Source: CAJQQK01 sp049116495 (lineage in GTDB: Bacteria > Pseudomonadota > Alphaproteobacteria > Rhizobiales > Hyphomicrobiaceae). From it: DNA of 64,000 bases. The position numbers and the translations under genes were made by a program. The number at the start of each line of letters is the position of its first letter. Within the stretch, counting starts at the first letter, position 1. Positions 1 through 9,396 of the stretch are shown piece by piece. The DNA lies in assembly GCA_049116495.1 (NCBI GenBank), contig JAGDYV010000007.1:8813-72812 (forward strand), given 5' to 3'. The notes beneath the pieces were generated by a model. It was given only the letters and a program-made list of their open reading frames with translations, ran no database searches and was not told the DNA's origin.

Positions 1-822
1 ACACAGGATCTCACGGTCGCCGTGAACGCCGCCATAACACTGGAACGGCCGCTCCTGATCAAAGGTGAACCGGGCACAGGCAAAACCGTACTCGCGATGG
101 AAGTTGCCAAGGCACTCGGCGTGCCGCTGCTCGAGTGGCATATCAAATCAACGACCAAGGCACAGCAGGGCCTCTATGAATACGATGCTGTCAGCCGCCT
201 GCGCGACAGCCAGCTGGGCGATGAGCGCGTCAAGGACATATCGAATTACATCAAGCGCGGTCCGCTCTGGCACGCATTTACGATGGACCAGCGACCGATT
301 CTTCTCATTGACGAAATCGACAAGGCCGACATCGAATTTCCGAATGATCTGTTGCAAGAACTCGATCGCATGGAGTTCTTCGTCTACGAAACCGGCGAGA
401 CAATCAAAGCGTCACAACGCCCGATTGTGATCATCACATCAAACAACGAAAAAGAGCTGCCTGACGCGTTCCTGCGCCGTTGCTTCTTCCATTACATCAA
501 GTTCCCCGAGCCGGACACCATGTCCGAGATCGTCGAGGTTCATTTCCCGGACCTCAAAGGCATGCTGGTGCGTGAAGCGATGAAGGTATTCTACGACATG
601 CGCGAGGTGCCGGGGCTCAAGAAAAAGCCTTCGACATCGGAACTGCTCGACTGGATCAAGCTGCTCCTCAATGAGGATATTACGCCTGAAATGTTGCGCG
701 AGCAGGACCCCCGCAAGCTTATCCCGCCGCTACACGGTGCGCTGCTCAAGAATGAGCAAGACGTTCACCTGTTTGAGCGGTTGGCCTTTTTGGCACGCCA
801 GAAACAGAATCAGCAGAAATAG
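1..822 (+). CDS. MoxR-family AAA+ ATPase (5' end outside window)
   Basis: The reading frame is open from base 1, so the true start lies upstream and only the last 273 or so residues are seen. The Walker A motif GEPGTGKT, the Walker B motif ILLIDEID, the sensor-1 stretch IVIITSNN and an arginine-finger-like FLRRC appear in the order expected of an AAA+ module, followed by a helical lid domain. MoxR ATPases act as chaperones that help assemble or activate partner proteins, usually with a VWA-domain protein encoded next door. No VWA gene follows here: the next gene is ycjX, 138 bp downstream. The VWA partner may lie upstream or elsewhere. The family call is firm; the substrate is unknown. Confidence 0.93.
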   Translation, partial: TQDLTVAVNAAITLERPLLIKGEPGTGKTVLAMEVAKALGVPLLEWHIKSTTKAQQGLYEYDAVSRLRDSQLGDERVKDISNYIKRGPLWHAFTMDQRPILLIDEIDKADIEFPNDLLQELDRMEFFVYETGETIKASQRPIVIITSNNEKELPDAFLRRCFFHYIKFPEPDTMSEIVEVHFPDLKGMLVREAMKVFYDMREVPGLKKKPSTSELLDWIKLLLNEDITPEMLREQDPRKLIPPLHGALLKNEQDVHLFERLAFLARQKQNQQK

Positions 823-960
823 CGCCAAGTTGCACATGCCGGCCGCCAGATTTACCGAACAGACCTCCCGCGGACCGGCAATTCTTATCGTATGACACGA
901 TCATCCTTGTGTTCGTCAGCCACACATCTCATCTGTTAGACGGCAGCAGAGGGTGGCTCA

Positions 961-2415
961 TTGGCGACGTTTCTCACAGATCTGACAGATCAGACCGGCG
1001 ATGCACTGCGCGCGGCGACTGCCTACGTCGATGATCTGACAACGCCGACACTACGCCTCGGAGTGACCGGTCTGTCGCGCGCCGGCAAGACCGTGTTCAT
1101 CACTGCACTCGTGCGGACACTGACGTCTGGCGGTGCCGTACCCCCGATAAGTGTCCTGAACCTGCCCGGATTCCGGGCATTCCTGGAACCACAACCGGAC
1201 GATGACGTGCCGCGGTTTGGCTACGAAGAGCATCTGTCGTCGCTCACCGCCGCAACGGCCAAATGGCCTGACAGTACACGCCACATCAGCCAATTGCGCG
1301 TGACGATGGAGTGGGATGCGCACGATTGGCTGCGCCAAACAGCCGGCATCAGGCGCCGGCTGCATCTCGACATCATTGACTATCCCGGTGAATGGCTCGC
1401 CGATATCGGTCTCCTCGAACAAGATTTTGCAACGTGGTCGCAGCATGTTTCTGCGTTGGCCAAGAACGCTCCGGTCGGTCCGGCACGCGACGCCTGGCTC
1501 GCGTTTCAAAGTCGCATTGAGAGCGCAACAGAAGCGCCCGAGCAGGTGGCCCTTGAAGGGGCGCGCCTGTTCGGTGCCTATTTGCTCGAACAGAAGCAGG
1601 CGGGCCGATTGGCGCCCAGCGCCGGTCCTGGACGCTTCCTGATGCCTGGCGACTACCAAGGCTCGCCGCTACTGACCTTTTTTCCGATGACAAACGACAA
1701 TAGCGCGGTCCGCGCCCTGCTCATGCGGCGCTATGAAAGCTACAAGTCGAGCATCGTGCGGCCATTCTTTGAAAAACACTTCAGCCGCATCGATCGCCAG
1801 ATTGTCCTGGTTGACGTGCTTGGCGCCCTCAATCTCGGCCCCGCCGCCGTGATCGAAATGGAAAACGCTCTGGAACGCGCACTGAACGCCTTTCGGCCAG
1901 GCCGCGACAGTTGGCTGGGGCGCCTGCTCGGCCAACGCATCAACAGCATCCTGTTTGCTGCGTCGAAAGCTGATCATCTGCACCGGCGCAATCATCCGCG
2001 CTTGCAAGCCATTCTGGCAAAAGTCGTCGACCGGGCCCGCGCGCGCGCGAATGATGCCGGCGCGCGCATCTCATTTGCTGCGATTGCGGCGCTGCGCACA
2101 ACCGAGGATGTTGAACGCGCAGCCGGCAGCGACGCGCCGGCGCTGGAGTGTGTCCGCGGCATTCCGTTAGATGGCGAAATGCTCAATGGCAAGCCACTCG
2201 ATCCGACCAAATCGCTGACGGTCTTTCCCGGTGATCTCCCGGAAGACCCGATCGATGCTTTTGATGCGGACATCGTGGTGCCGGGCTCGCTGCGTTTTGT
2301 GCGCTTCCGACCACGACTAACGGCTTGCGAACCCGGACTCGATGCTGCGACGGCCTGGCCACATGTCGGTCTCGATCGCGCGGTCGCCTTTCTGTTGGGA
2401 GATCGGTTGAGATGA
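961..2415 (+). CDS. ycjX: YcjX family P-loop GTPase-like protein (DUF463)
   Basis: This 484-residue protein carries the Walker A motif GLSRAGKT at residues 37-44 and a Walker B-like segment IIDYPGEW near residue 140, both typical of YcjX. The family is a conserved proteobacterial NTPase that is stress-linked in enterobacteria and binds GTP. The start is TTG at 961; no strong ribosome-binding site is seen, but the family-typical N-terminus begins close to it. The gene ends in an ATGA overlap with the downstream ycjF, so the two are translationally coupled, matching their usual pairing. Cellular role is not established. Confidence 0.93.
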   Translation: MATFLTDLTDQTGDALRAATAYVDDLTTPTLRLGVTGLSRAGKTVFITALVRTLTSGGAVPPISVLNLPGFRAFLEPQPDDDVPRFGYEEHLSSLTAATAKWPDSTRHISQLRVTMEWDAHDWLRQTAGIRRRLHLDIIDYPGEWLADIGLLEQDFATWSQHVSALAKNAPVGPARDAWLAFQSRIESATEAPEQVALEGARLFGAYLLEQKQAGRLAPSAGPGRFLMPGDYQGSPLLTFFPMTNDNSAVRALLMRRYESYKSSIVRPFFEKHFSRIDRQIVLVDVLGALNLGPAAVIEMENALERALNAFRPGRDSWLGRLLGQRINSILFAASKADHLHRRNHPRLQAILAKVVDRARARANDAGARISFAAIAALRTTEDVERAAGSDAPALECVRGIPLDGEMLNGKPLDPTKSLTVFPGDLPEDPIDAFDADIVVPGSLRFVRFRPRLTACEPGLDAATAWPHVGLDRAVAFLLGDRLR

Positions 2416-3524
2416 GCAAGACACCTCCCCGTCGACCACAGATCTTCGATGCTGATGATCCCTCCGTTCGAGTCTCTGAGGGTTCGCGTGGGCCGGAGGC
2501 CGCTGAGGCGCCGTCCAAAGAACCACAAGCACAGCAACGATCCGGTGCCGGCGAAAGTACCTCTGCGCATGCAACCGCGACTGAGGAAGCAACGCCGTCT
2601 TCTCCAGCGGAACGCCCGCCGCGCTTTGGCTTCATGAGCACATTTATCGGTGCTGTGCTGGCGCTCTCGTCGTTGGCAATCGGGCTCTGGTTTTCACGGT
2701 TCGTGTCGATTGCCGTTGCTCGCGATGATTGGATCGGCTGGGCCGCCAAAGGTCTCGCGATCGTCATTGCTGCGATTATTGTTATCGTCATCCTGCGCGA
2801 AATCATTGGTTTCTTTCGGCTGGCGCGCCTCGGTCGGCTACGACGAGAAGCTGAGCAAGCGCTGGCAAGCGGTGATCTCAAAGCCGAGCAGAGGGTCGTG
2901 CGACGCATTAAAGGCCTGGCATCCGGACGGCCTTCCTATCGTTGGGCACTGGCAAAATTTCGCGATGCTGAGCGCCACCAGACGACGCCTGGTGCCCTGC
3001 TGACGCTGACGGATCAGGTCCTGTTGGGCGATGCCGACAAGGAGGCTCGCCGTGTCATCTATGAATCTGCGCGACGCGTCGCGGTCGTCACGGCAGTGGT
3101 GCCGATCGCGTTTATTGCGGTGCTCTTCGTGTTGTTCGAGAACATTCGCATGGTGCGGCGCCTCGCCGGGACCTATGGCGGCCGACCGGGCATGATCGGG
3201 GGCTCGCGCCTCTTAATGCGTGTCATTTTCCACATTGCGGCGACCGGTGCGATCGCGCTGACCGATGATCTGTTCGGGCAGTTCCTCGGCCAAGACATGA
3301 TGCGCCGTCTCTCGGCCCGCCTCGGCGAAGGCGCCTTTAACGGGGCTTTGACCGCCCGCCTGGGTATTGTCGCGATCGAACTGTGCCGGCCCTGCCCTTA
3401 CATCGCAGCCACACCGCTGCGCGCGCGTCACGTGGTCAGTGAGCTGTTTCCGGAGTTTAACGCCGGCGAACTGATCGGCCGGGCGGTCGGGCGCAAGCCG
3501 AAAGAGTCAAAGGACGAGAGCTAG
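2412..3524 (+). CDS. ycjF: YcjF family inner-membrane protein (DUF697/TIGR01620)
   Basis: The start is placed at the ATG that overlaps the ycjX stop (ATGA), giving 370 residues. A disordered, Ala/Glu/Pro-rich N-terminal 70 residues precede two hydrophobic segments at roughly residues 74-95 and 108-130. The C-terminal half matches the DUF697 region, with the conserved stretch around VVTAVVPIAFIAVLFVLFEN and a second semi-hydrophobic part. It is the usual partner of YcjX and probably anchors it at the cytoplasmic membrane (inference). The 3' end overlaps the convergent reductase gene by 4 bp. Confidence 0.9.
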   Translation: MSKTPPRRPQIFDADDPSVRVSEGSRGPEAAEAPSKEPQAQQRSGAGESTSAHATATEEATPSSPAERPPRFGFMSTFIGAVLALSSLAIGLWFSRFVSIAVARDDWIGWAAKGLAIVIAAIIVIVILREIIGFFRLARLGRLRREAEQALASGDLKAEQRVVRRIKGLASGRPSYRWALAKFRDAERHQTTPGALLTLTDQVLLGDADKEARRVIYESARRVAVVTAVVPIAFIAVLFVLFENIRMVRRLAGTYGGRPGMIGGSRLLMRVIFHIAATGAIALTDDLFGQFLGQDMMRRLSARLGEGAFNGALTARLGIVAIELCRPCPYIAATPLRARHVVSELFPEFNAGELIGRAVGRKPKESKDES

Positions 3525-4453
3525 GCAACCTTTGCCGGCGCGCCGTTTTCATAGGGCTTCAGGCAGGCATAAACCGTGCGATGATGCGGCGTCGGAACGG
3601 CGTACTCATCGCCCAACCGGGCGATCAGGCCGGAAAAACTTCCAACCTCCATGCGTTTTCCGTTGGCCAGGTCAAAATAGGCGGAAGCGTACATATCCGG
3701 CGAGAACGTATCCAGAAGCGCGAGCGAGCGTTCGATGATGTCCGGTGCAAGCGTGATGCCGCTTGCTTCCGCGACAGCAACGACCTCGGCCATCATCTCG
3801 GTGGCGAGGCGGCGCATATCCGGATCCGTGTAGACCACACCGACTGGCTGACGAATGAGTGCCGTCAGTCCCGCGTTGGTGGCAAGCAGGACATACTTTT
3901 CCCAAAGCGTGCGCTGGATGTTGTCGCTGATCTGGACGTCGAACCCGGCTTTTATTCCGGCCTCGGCAAATGTCTTCGTCATCGGATGATTGCCACCGGA
4001 CAATTCCCCGAGCACAAGCCTGTTGGGGCCCTTGCGATACTCGACAAGCCCCGGTCCGCGGATCGTTGCGCTGTCGTAGGCGGCACCGCCGAGCACATGG
4101 CCCTTGCCAAGGATCGCTGCAATGCGGGACGGGCCATCTACACCGTTCATCAGCGAAACCACGAGCGTTTCGTCACCAACGATCGGCCTGATAAGCTCGG
4201 CAGCTTCCTCGGCGTCGTAAAGCTTGACGCAGAACAGGACGACATCCACTGGATCAATCCCGACGGGGTTGTCTGTCGCGCGCGTCGGATGGACACGAAT
4301 TTCACCATCCGGGCCGTGCAGCCTGAGGCCATCTTTTTGCATCGCAGAAAGATGCGCGCCGCGCGCGATAAAGGTCACATCCTGTCCCGTGACTGCGAGC
4401 TTGCCGCCATAAAAGCCGCCCATGCCACCGGTTCCCATCACTGCAATTCGCAT
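3521..4453 (-). CDS. ketopantoate reductase family protein (ApbA/PanE)
   Basis: This 310-residue protein starts with a Rossmann fold carrying GTGGMGG at residues 7-13, the NADP(H)-binding site of the 2-dehydropantoate 2-reductase family. The C-terminal helical domain has the LWEKYVLLATNAGLTAL region that supplies the catalytic Lys and Asn in this family. PanE reduces ketopantoate to pantoate for CoA synthesis. The ATG is preceded by GGAG at good spacing. It stands alone, convergent with ycjF. A second family member lies at 21699-22781, so at least one of the two probably acts on another 2-oxo acid. True PanE activity is not assured. Confidence 0.88.
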   Translation of the reverse strand: MRIAVMGTGGMGGFYGGKLAVTGQDVTFIARGAHLSAMQKDGLRLHGPDGEIRVHPTRATDNPVGIDPVDVVLFCVKLYDAEEAAELIRPIVGDETLVVSLMNGVDGPSRIAAILGKGHVLGGAAYDSATIRGPGLVEYRKGPNRLVLGELSGGNHPMTKTFAEAGIKAGFDVQISDNIQRTLWEKYVLLATNAGLTALIRQPVGVVYTDPDMRRLATEMMAEVVAVAEASGITLAPDIIERSLALLDTFSPDMYASAYFDLANGKRMEVGSFSGLIARLGDEYAVPTPHHRTVYACLKPYENGAPAKVA

Positions 4454-4721
4454 GGCGCTACTCCGCTTTCAATCTTGGTTCTGAGCTTCGTGACTTTGTA
4501 CATCAGCGCCGCCGCGATAACGAGCTTCTCGGTCGATAAAATCTACTTGATGGCCTGCCGGATGCGGTTATTCCTGGTTTGATGGACATCTAGGCAAACT
4601 AATCTAGGTTGCCCACAAATCCCGTATGCCGGGGCGCCAACGGGGCCATTAACCCCGTCCGGTTGCGGTCCTGCGCTAACGATGCGCCAGAGCGCTAAAC
4701 TGCTCATTCGAGGAAACAATC

Positions 4722-6359
4722 GTGCAGACGTTTGATTACATTATCGTGGGTGCCGGTTCAGCCGGATGCATTCTTGCAAACCGGCTCTCTGAAGATCCGG
4801 GCACCAGTGTCTGCCTGCTTGAAGCCGGCGGCCGCGATGTTCATCCCTACGTTCACGTGCCAGCCGGCTTCATTAAGACGTTCTATGATCCGTCGGTCAA
4901 TTGGAACTACGAAATGGAGCCGAGCGAATGGACCGGTGGGCGCCGCATCCATGCACCACGCGGCAAGACGCTCGGCGGTTCCTCCTCGATCAATGGTCAC
5001 ATTTACAATCGCGGCCAGCGCCATGACTTCGATACGTGGGGCCAGTTCGGCAACCGCGGTTGGAGTTACGCCGATGTCGTCCCCTACTTCCAACGCAATG
5101 AGAAGCGGATTGGCGACGGCGAGGACACCCTGCGTGGGCGCGATGGCAATGTGCTCGTCACCGATCTCGAGTGGCGCCACCCGCTGTGTGACGCTTTCAT
5201 CGAAGGTGCAGTGCAGCACGGCATCCCACGCAACCCCGACTACAACGGTGCGCGCCAGGACGGCGTCTCCTACGTCCAGCGTACGATCCAGAACGGCCGC
5301 CGCGTTTCAACCGCGACCGCCTATCTCAATCCGGCCCGGAAGCGACCCAATCTCACCGTCATGACGCGCGCGCACACCAGCGAAATCGTCCTTGAAGGCA
5401 AAAAAGCGGTCGGCGTTCGCTATCTCAAAGGCGGGCGCGGCGGCACGCCGTCTGAGGTGCGCGCCGGGCGCGAAGTCATCCTGTCGAGCGGCACCTATAA
5501 CTCACCGATGTTGCTTCAGCTGTCGGGCATCGGTCCCGGCGACGTGCTGCGCGATCTCGGCATCGACGTGCGCCACGAACTCAAGGGCGTCGGCGAAAAC
5601 CTGCGCGATCACTACGCGCCAAGGTTCGCCGGCCGCGTCAAGAACATTGAAACGATCAATGAGATGACCCACGGCCCGAAATTGGCGCGTGAGGTGCTCA
5701 AGTACATGTTCACGCGCAAAGGCGTGTTGTCCCTTTCACCCACACTCGTCTATTTGTTCTGGCACTCCGGTGAGAGCGCGGACAGCTCCGATATCCAGGT
5801 GTCGTTCACTCCGGCAAGCTACAACGAAGGCATCCAGGGCCAACTCGAAAGAGAGCCCGGCATGACGGTCGCTTCCTGGCAGCAACGTCCAGAAAGCAAA
5901 GGTTACGTGCGCGCGCGCTCCCGTGATCCGTTCGACAAGCCGATTATCCAGCCCAACTATCTGTCAGAAGAGAGCGACCGGCGCACACTGCTCGGCGGCA
6001 TGAAGCTCGCGCGCAAACTGCTGCATTCGGAACCGCTCCAACCCTATCTCGACTACGAGGCGTTCCCAGGTCCCAACGTACAGACTGACGATGAACTCCT
6101 CGGCGCTGCAAAACAACGTGGGACGACAACCTTCCATCCATCGGGCACCTGCCGCATGGGGCCAGACAATGACCCGACGGCGGTCGTCGATGACCAGCTG
6201 AGAGTACGCGGCCTCGAGGGCTTGCGCGTGATCGATGCCTCGATCATGCCAACGATGCTGTCAGCCAACCTCAACGCGGCAACGATGATGATCGGGGAAA
6301 AAGGCGCGGATCTCGTCCGCGGACGCGATGCACCGGAAGCCCCCGTCCTCCACGATTGA
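4722..6359 (+). CDS. GMC family FAD-dependent oxidoreductase (choline dehydrogenase-like)
   Basis: This 545-residue flavoprotein opens with the ADP-binding motif GAGSAG (residues 10-15), followed by the GMC signature around GGSSSINGHIYNRG near residue 90. The C-terminal domain has the catalytic histidine in FHPSGTCRMG (about residue 470) and the second active-site region SANLNAATMM. GMC enzymes oxidise alcohols to aldehydes or ketones with FAD. The start is GTG, with GAGGA eight bases upstream. The next gene, a cupin, overlaps its 3' end, suggesting co-transcription. No betaine-aldehyde dehydrogenase is adjacent, so choline is only one possible substrate; aryl or polyethylene-glycol alcohols are alternatives. 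Confidence 0.93.
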   Translation: MQTFDYIIVGAGSAGCILANRLSEDPGTSVCLLEAGGRDVHPYVHVPAGFIKTFYDPSVNWNYEMEPSEWTGGRRIHAPRGKTLGGSSSINGHIYNRGQRHDFDTWGQFGNRGWSYADVVPYFQRNEKRIGDGEDTLRGRDGNVLVTDLEWRHPLCDAFIEGAVQHGIPRNPDYNGARQDGVSYVQRTIQNGRRVSTATAYLNPARKRPNLTVMTRAHTSEIVLEGKKAVGVRYLKGGRGGTPSEVRAGREVILSSGTYNSPMLLQLSGIGPGDVLRDLGIDVRHELKGVGENLRDHYAPRFAGRVKNIETINEMTHGPKLAREVLKYMFTRKGVLSLSPTLVYLFWHSGESADSSDIQVSFTPASYNEGIQGQLEREPGMTVASWQQRPESKGYVRARSRDPFDKPIIQPNYLSEESDRRTLLGGMKLARKLLHSEPLQPYLDYEAFPGPNVQTDDELLGAAKQRGTTTFHPSGTCRMGPDNDPTAVVDDQLRVRGLEGLRVIDASIMPTMLSANLNAATMMIGEKGADLVRGRDAPEAPVLHD

Positions 6360-6780
6360 CCCGTTGGCAAAAGTGAAAGCGATCGAGATGAACGTGCATC
6401 CAGGATTTGGGGACTTCAACAAGGCACACCAAGAATTCTTCGACGCCCTCGACGAAACTGGCTGGCAGGCCGTGCCCGGTTACGACGGCGTCGAGCAAAA
6501 GCACCTCTCGGGCGCGTTCGATCATGGCGCGCGCTCCGGCGCGGTGACGCGGTTATCACGCTGGCGCGCCGGGGCCTGTGTCGCGACACCGCTGACGCAC
6601 GAGTTTTGCGAGGAGGTCTTTCTGGTTTCCGGCAGCCTTTCGATTGGCACGCCAGAGCACGAAGAGCGCAAGTTGCCCGTCGGCAGCTATGCGGTCCGGC
6701 CAGCCGGCGTGGCGCACGGTCCGTTCTTCAGCGAGGATGGTTGTTTGCTGATCGAGTTCCTCTACTACGCGCCAAAGTGA
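6328..6780 (+). CDS. cupin-domain protein
   Basis: This 150-residue protein has a single cupin barrel. The first cupin motif is seen as the stretch from THEFCEEVFLVSG to the Gly/Pro turn LPVGSYAVRPAGVAHGPF, with a metal-ligand-like His and Glu (HEFCEE) and a downstream His (VAHGPF). This resembles ChrR-type or quercetinase-like small cupins. The given ATG overlaps the upstream oxidoreductase by 32 bp; ATG at 6388 is an alternative that would remove the overlap. It probably works with the GMC oxidoreductase on the same small molecule (inference). The 3' end overlaps the convergent hydroxylase gene by 16 bp. Confidence 0.8.
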   Translation: MHRKPPSSTIDPLAKVKAIEMNVHPGFGDFNKAHQEFFDALDETGWQAVPGYDGVEQKHLSGAFDHGARSGAVTRLSRWRAGACVATPLTHEFCEEVFLVSGSLSIGTPEHEERKLPVGSYAVRPAGVAHGPFFSEDGCLLIEFLYYAPK

Positions 6781-8270
6781 GCGACGTCCTGAACCGCCGC
6801 ATGGAGCGCGCGCAAGCCAGATGCGTCCTGAGCCGTACCAAGAATGTAGCGATCCGGGCGGATCAACACCGCCTTCGCCGGAAGCGACGCAAGATAATCG
6901 ACGCCAACGGACGTCTCATCGGCCTGAACGAGGTGCACGCCTGATTTCGCGAAGGTATCCCCCGTCATGCCGGCTGCGCTCAGAAGCGCCGTGTCGCTAA
7001 GCAGTTGAAAGCTGTATCCGGCGACGTCATCGAGACGCGCGCCGCTCAATAGTTGCAACTGCGGCGCCAGCGTGCCGCAATGGTCGCGATCTCCTGCCGC
7101 AAATCCTGGTCCCAGCCGTGGCGCGATCGACGACATTTTTGCACTGCCATCGGGCTGCCGGAAACCGGCTTCCAATGCCTGCTTGGGATCATCCTGATTG
7201 ATCAGCCGGCCCAGCTTCAACGCAGTCTCGACATATGCACGCACATGCGCATGACGCTCCGACTGGTAGCTGTCGAGCATTTCGTCGTCGATGCCATGGC
7301 GCACGCAGTGCGCAAGTTTCCAGGCGAGGTTGGCGGCATCGCGCATTCCGGCACACAAGCCCTGCCCCATGAACGGCGGTGTTTGATGCGCAGCGTCGCC
7401 CGCGATCAGCACCCGCCCCTGACGCCAACGCGTGGCAATCACGGAATGGAACGTATAGACGGCAGCGCGTTCGAGGTCCGCCTCTGCCGGGGTCAGCCAG
7501 CGCTCGAGCAAACGCCAGGTGCCCTCGGGCGTCACCACCTCGTCGCTCTCCTCCTCCGGCCGCACCGTAATTTCCCAGCGCCGTCGATTGCCGGTGCCGC
7601 GCACATAAGTCGCCGGACGAGTCGCGTCGCAATGCTGGATCGAGAAGTCGCCAAGCTCCGGCTTCGGTTGCTTGAGCAGCGCATCGACGACCAACCAACG
7701 CTCATGGAACCCGTAATCCTCGATCCCGGAGCCAATAACGTCACGCACGAACGAGCGTGCACCGTCACAGCCGACCACATACTTCGCGGTGACAGTGCGC
7801 TGTTGCCCGGTTGCCAAATTGTCAAATGCCAGTGCCGCGCATTGGCCATCATCCTCAACAGCCGTGACGTTGCAACGGGTTGCGACCTTGACGCAGTCGA
7901 AACGCCCCAATGCCTGGCGCAGTAGGCGTTCAAGATCCGGCTGATGAAACCGATAACTCGGGTGCCATCCCTGGGCGCTCACCTCAGGCGGGCGCGGCCA
8001 GTCGAGCAGGAGCCTGCCGTCGGCATCCACGAACCGCATCCCCGGGTTGACGTGGACGTATTTTGCCATCTCGTCAGCAATGCCAACGGTCTGTAGTACG
8101 CGCATGATCTCGTCATCGAAATGGACGGCGCGCGGCAGATGATAGGCCGGACCTTCGCGATCGAGGATCAGCGTCGTGATACCCAAAAGGCCGAGCAGGT
8201 TCGCAAGGCAGGCCCCGACCGGGCCGTAACCGACAATCGCGACGTCGTAATCCTGAGCCTGCGGTGTCAC
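6765..8270 (-). CDS. FAD-dependent aromatic hydroxylase (MhpA-like)
   Basis: This 501-residue enzyme has the three FAD/NADPH motifs of class A aromatic hydroxylases: GYGPVG at residues 14-19, a DG motif in VVGCDGARSF, and a GD motif in VLIAGDAAHQTPP. The stretch after the GD motif (FMGQGLCAGMRDAANLAWKL) is characteristic of MhpA, 3-(3-hydroxyphenyl)propionate hydroxylase, which produces a catechol-type substrate for ring cleavage. The start is GTG, only 6 bp after the extradiol dioxygenase stop, so the two are clearly co-transcribed. Together they would hydroxylate a phenol and meta-cleave the product. The exact phenolic acid cannot be read from sequence. Confidence 0.9.
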   Translation of the reverse strand: MTPQAQDYDVAIVGYGPVGACLANLLGLLGITTLILDREGPAYHLPRAVHFDDEIMRVLQTVGIADEMAKYVHVNPGMRFVDADGRLLLDWPRPPEVSAQGWHPSYRFHQPDLERLLRQALGRFDCVKVATRCNVTAVEDDGQCAALAFDNLATGQQRTVTAKYVVGCDGARSFVRDVIGSGIEDYGFHERWLVVDALLKQPKPELGDFSIQHCDATRPATYVRGTGNRRRWEITVRPEEESDEVVTPEGTWRLLERWLTPAEADLERAAVYTFHSVIATRWRQGRVLIAGDAAHQTPPFMGQGLCAGMRDAANLAWKLAHCVRHGIDDEMLDSYQSERHAHVRAYVETALKLGRLINQDDPKQALEAGFRQPDGSAKMSSIAPRLGPGFAAGDRDHCGTLAPQLQLLSGARLDDVAGYSFQLLSDTALLSAAGMTGDTFAKSGVHLVQADETSVGVDYLASLPAKAVLIRPDRYILGTAQDASGLRALHAAVQDVAHFGA

Positions 8271-8276
8271 GCCGTT

Positions 8277-9272
8277 CTAACCTGTTGGGCCTGTTTGGCC
8301 TGTTTGGCGCACCAACTCGCCGAACAGCCACGGGCATTCGGCTGCGGGCGGCGCACGTTGGCCGCGCCGTGCCGCGTCAAGGCGCATGTCGCGCATCCGT
8401 GCCCGCGGTTTCTCGGGCAGATAGAGCCGCTCATGACCCCAAAAGCTCGGGCCGTCGAACGTCTCGTGCGGCTCCCAGGTATCCGGATCGATGACCCGGC
8501 CGCCCCAACCATTTTCAACAAAGAATCCGGACGGCGAATGCGCGTAGAACGATGTCATGAAATCGTTGGTATGCCGACCGAGCGTATAGGCGAGACGGCC
8601 GTCTTCCAGGCCGGCCAGATCATAGCCCTGCCCGACGTCGTCCAGGTTTTGATACTCGACCATGAAGTGATGAAAACCGGCCTGACCACTGCCCACCATT
8701 GCAAAGCTGTGATGCCGACCGTTGACGTGGAAGAAATACAATGGATACGGCGTCAGGCCATAATCGCTGACCCGAAAGCCGAGTATATCGCGGTAGAACG
8801 GCAGCATGGCATCGATGTTGTCGGCATGGATCACGGCATGCCCCATCCCGAGGGGGCCGGTCTTAAAGCCGTCAATGGGACGCCCCGGCTCAAACGGGTC
8901 CGTTGCGATCATCGGGCCGTGAAACAGCTCAAGCCTGTGACCTGCCGGATCCTCGCACACGATCAGTTCGCCAACGAACCGCCGATCCGCCAATTCGCGC
9001 GCGCCCGCAGTCACGGCAACTCCGGCTGCCTCCAGGCGCGCGGCATACAGTTGCAGATCGTCCTTGGTTTCGACTTCCCAACCCATGAATGCCAGCGTTT
9101 CGCCAGGTTCATTCGAGACGACGAGGCGCTGCCGGCGATCATCCATACGAAAGGCGAGTGATTGCCCTGCCCGATCGACTTCCTGCATGCCGAGCAGCCG
9201 CCCGGCAAAACCCGACCAATCATCGAGCTTGTCAGAGCACACCCCGAGGTATCCAAGAGCGCAAATCGCCAT
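8277..9272 (-). CDS. extradiol ring-cleavage dioxygenase, type I (VOC fold)
   Basis: This 331-residue protein consists of two VOC modules, as in BphC-type dioxygenases. The C-terminal module keeps the metal triad: H145 in MGHAVIH, H201/H202 in GFHHFMVEY and E253 in GFFVENGWGG. The second-shell residues expected from BphC (His near 188, H234 in LGRHTND and Y243) are also present, so the enzyme looks active. It would open a catechol next to its hydroxyls using Fe(II) and O2. The protein ends in three QTG/PTG repeats. It lies between livM and the hydroxylase on one strand. Ring-fission hydrolase and hydratase genes are not adjacent. Confidence 0.9.
   Translation of the reverse strand: MAICALGYLGVCSDKLDDWSGFAGRLLGMQEVDRAGQSLAFRMDDRRQRLVVSNEPGETLAFMGWEVETKDDLQLYAARLEAAGVAVTAGARELADRRFVGELIVCEDPAGHRLELFHGPMIATDPFEPGRPIDGFKTGPLGMGHAVIHADNIDAMLPFYRDILGFRVSDYGLTPYPLYFFHVNGRHHSFAMVGSGQAGFHHFMVEYQNLDDVGQGYDLAGLEDGRLAYTLGRHTNDFMTSFYAHSPSGFFVENGWGGRVIDPDTWEPHETFDGPSFWGHERLYLPEKPRARMRDMRLDAARRGQRAPPAAECPWLFGELVRQTGQTGPTG
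8281..8307. repeat. three 9-bp tandem repeats at the dioxygenase 3' end
   Basis: Three consecutive units CCTGTTGGG, CCTGTTTGG and CCTGTTTGG sit just inside the minus-strand stop codon and encode the C-terminal tail QTG-QTG-PTG. Copy-number change would alter only the tail length, without a frameshift. Confidence 0.85.
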
Positions 9273-9396
9273 GGCGACATTTTTGCCTATTCAACGGCGT
9301 GATGTCCAGTCGGACCGGTTCCGAGTGCCGTCCAACCGATCACCGAGCTGCGAACGTGGGGCCCTTATGGCCCCGCCGTTCCAAGTTGCGCGTCTG

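Noticed and set aside
3581..4582. A 333-codon plus-strand frame over the ketopantoate reductase-like gene
   Set aside because: It lies antisense to a well-supported gene and shows no domain; it is a high-GC shadow.
8121..9161. A 346-codon plus-strand frame over the dioxygenase and hydroxylase genes
   Set aside because: Both genes on the other strand have complete catalytic motifs, so this frame is a shadow.
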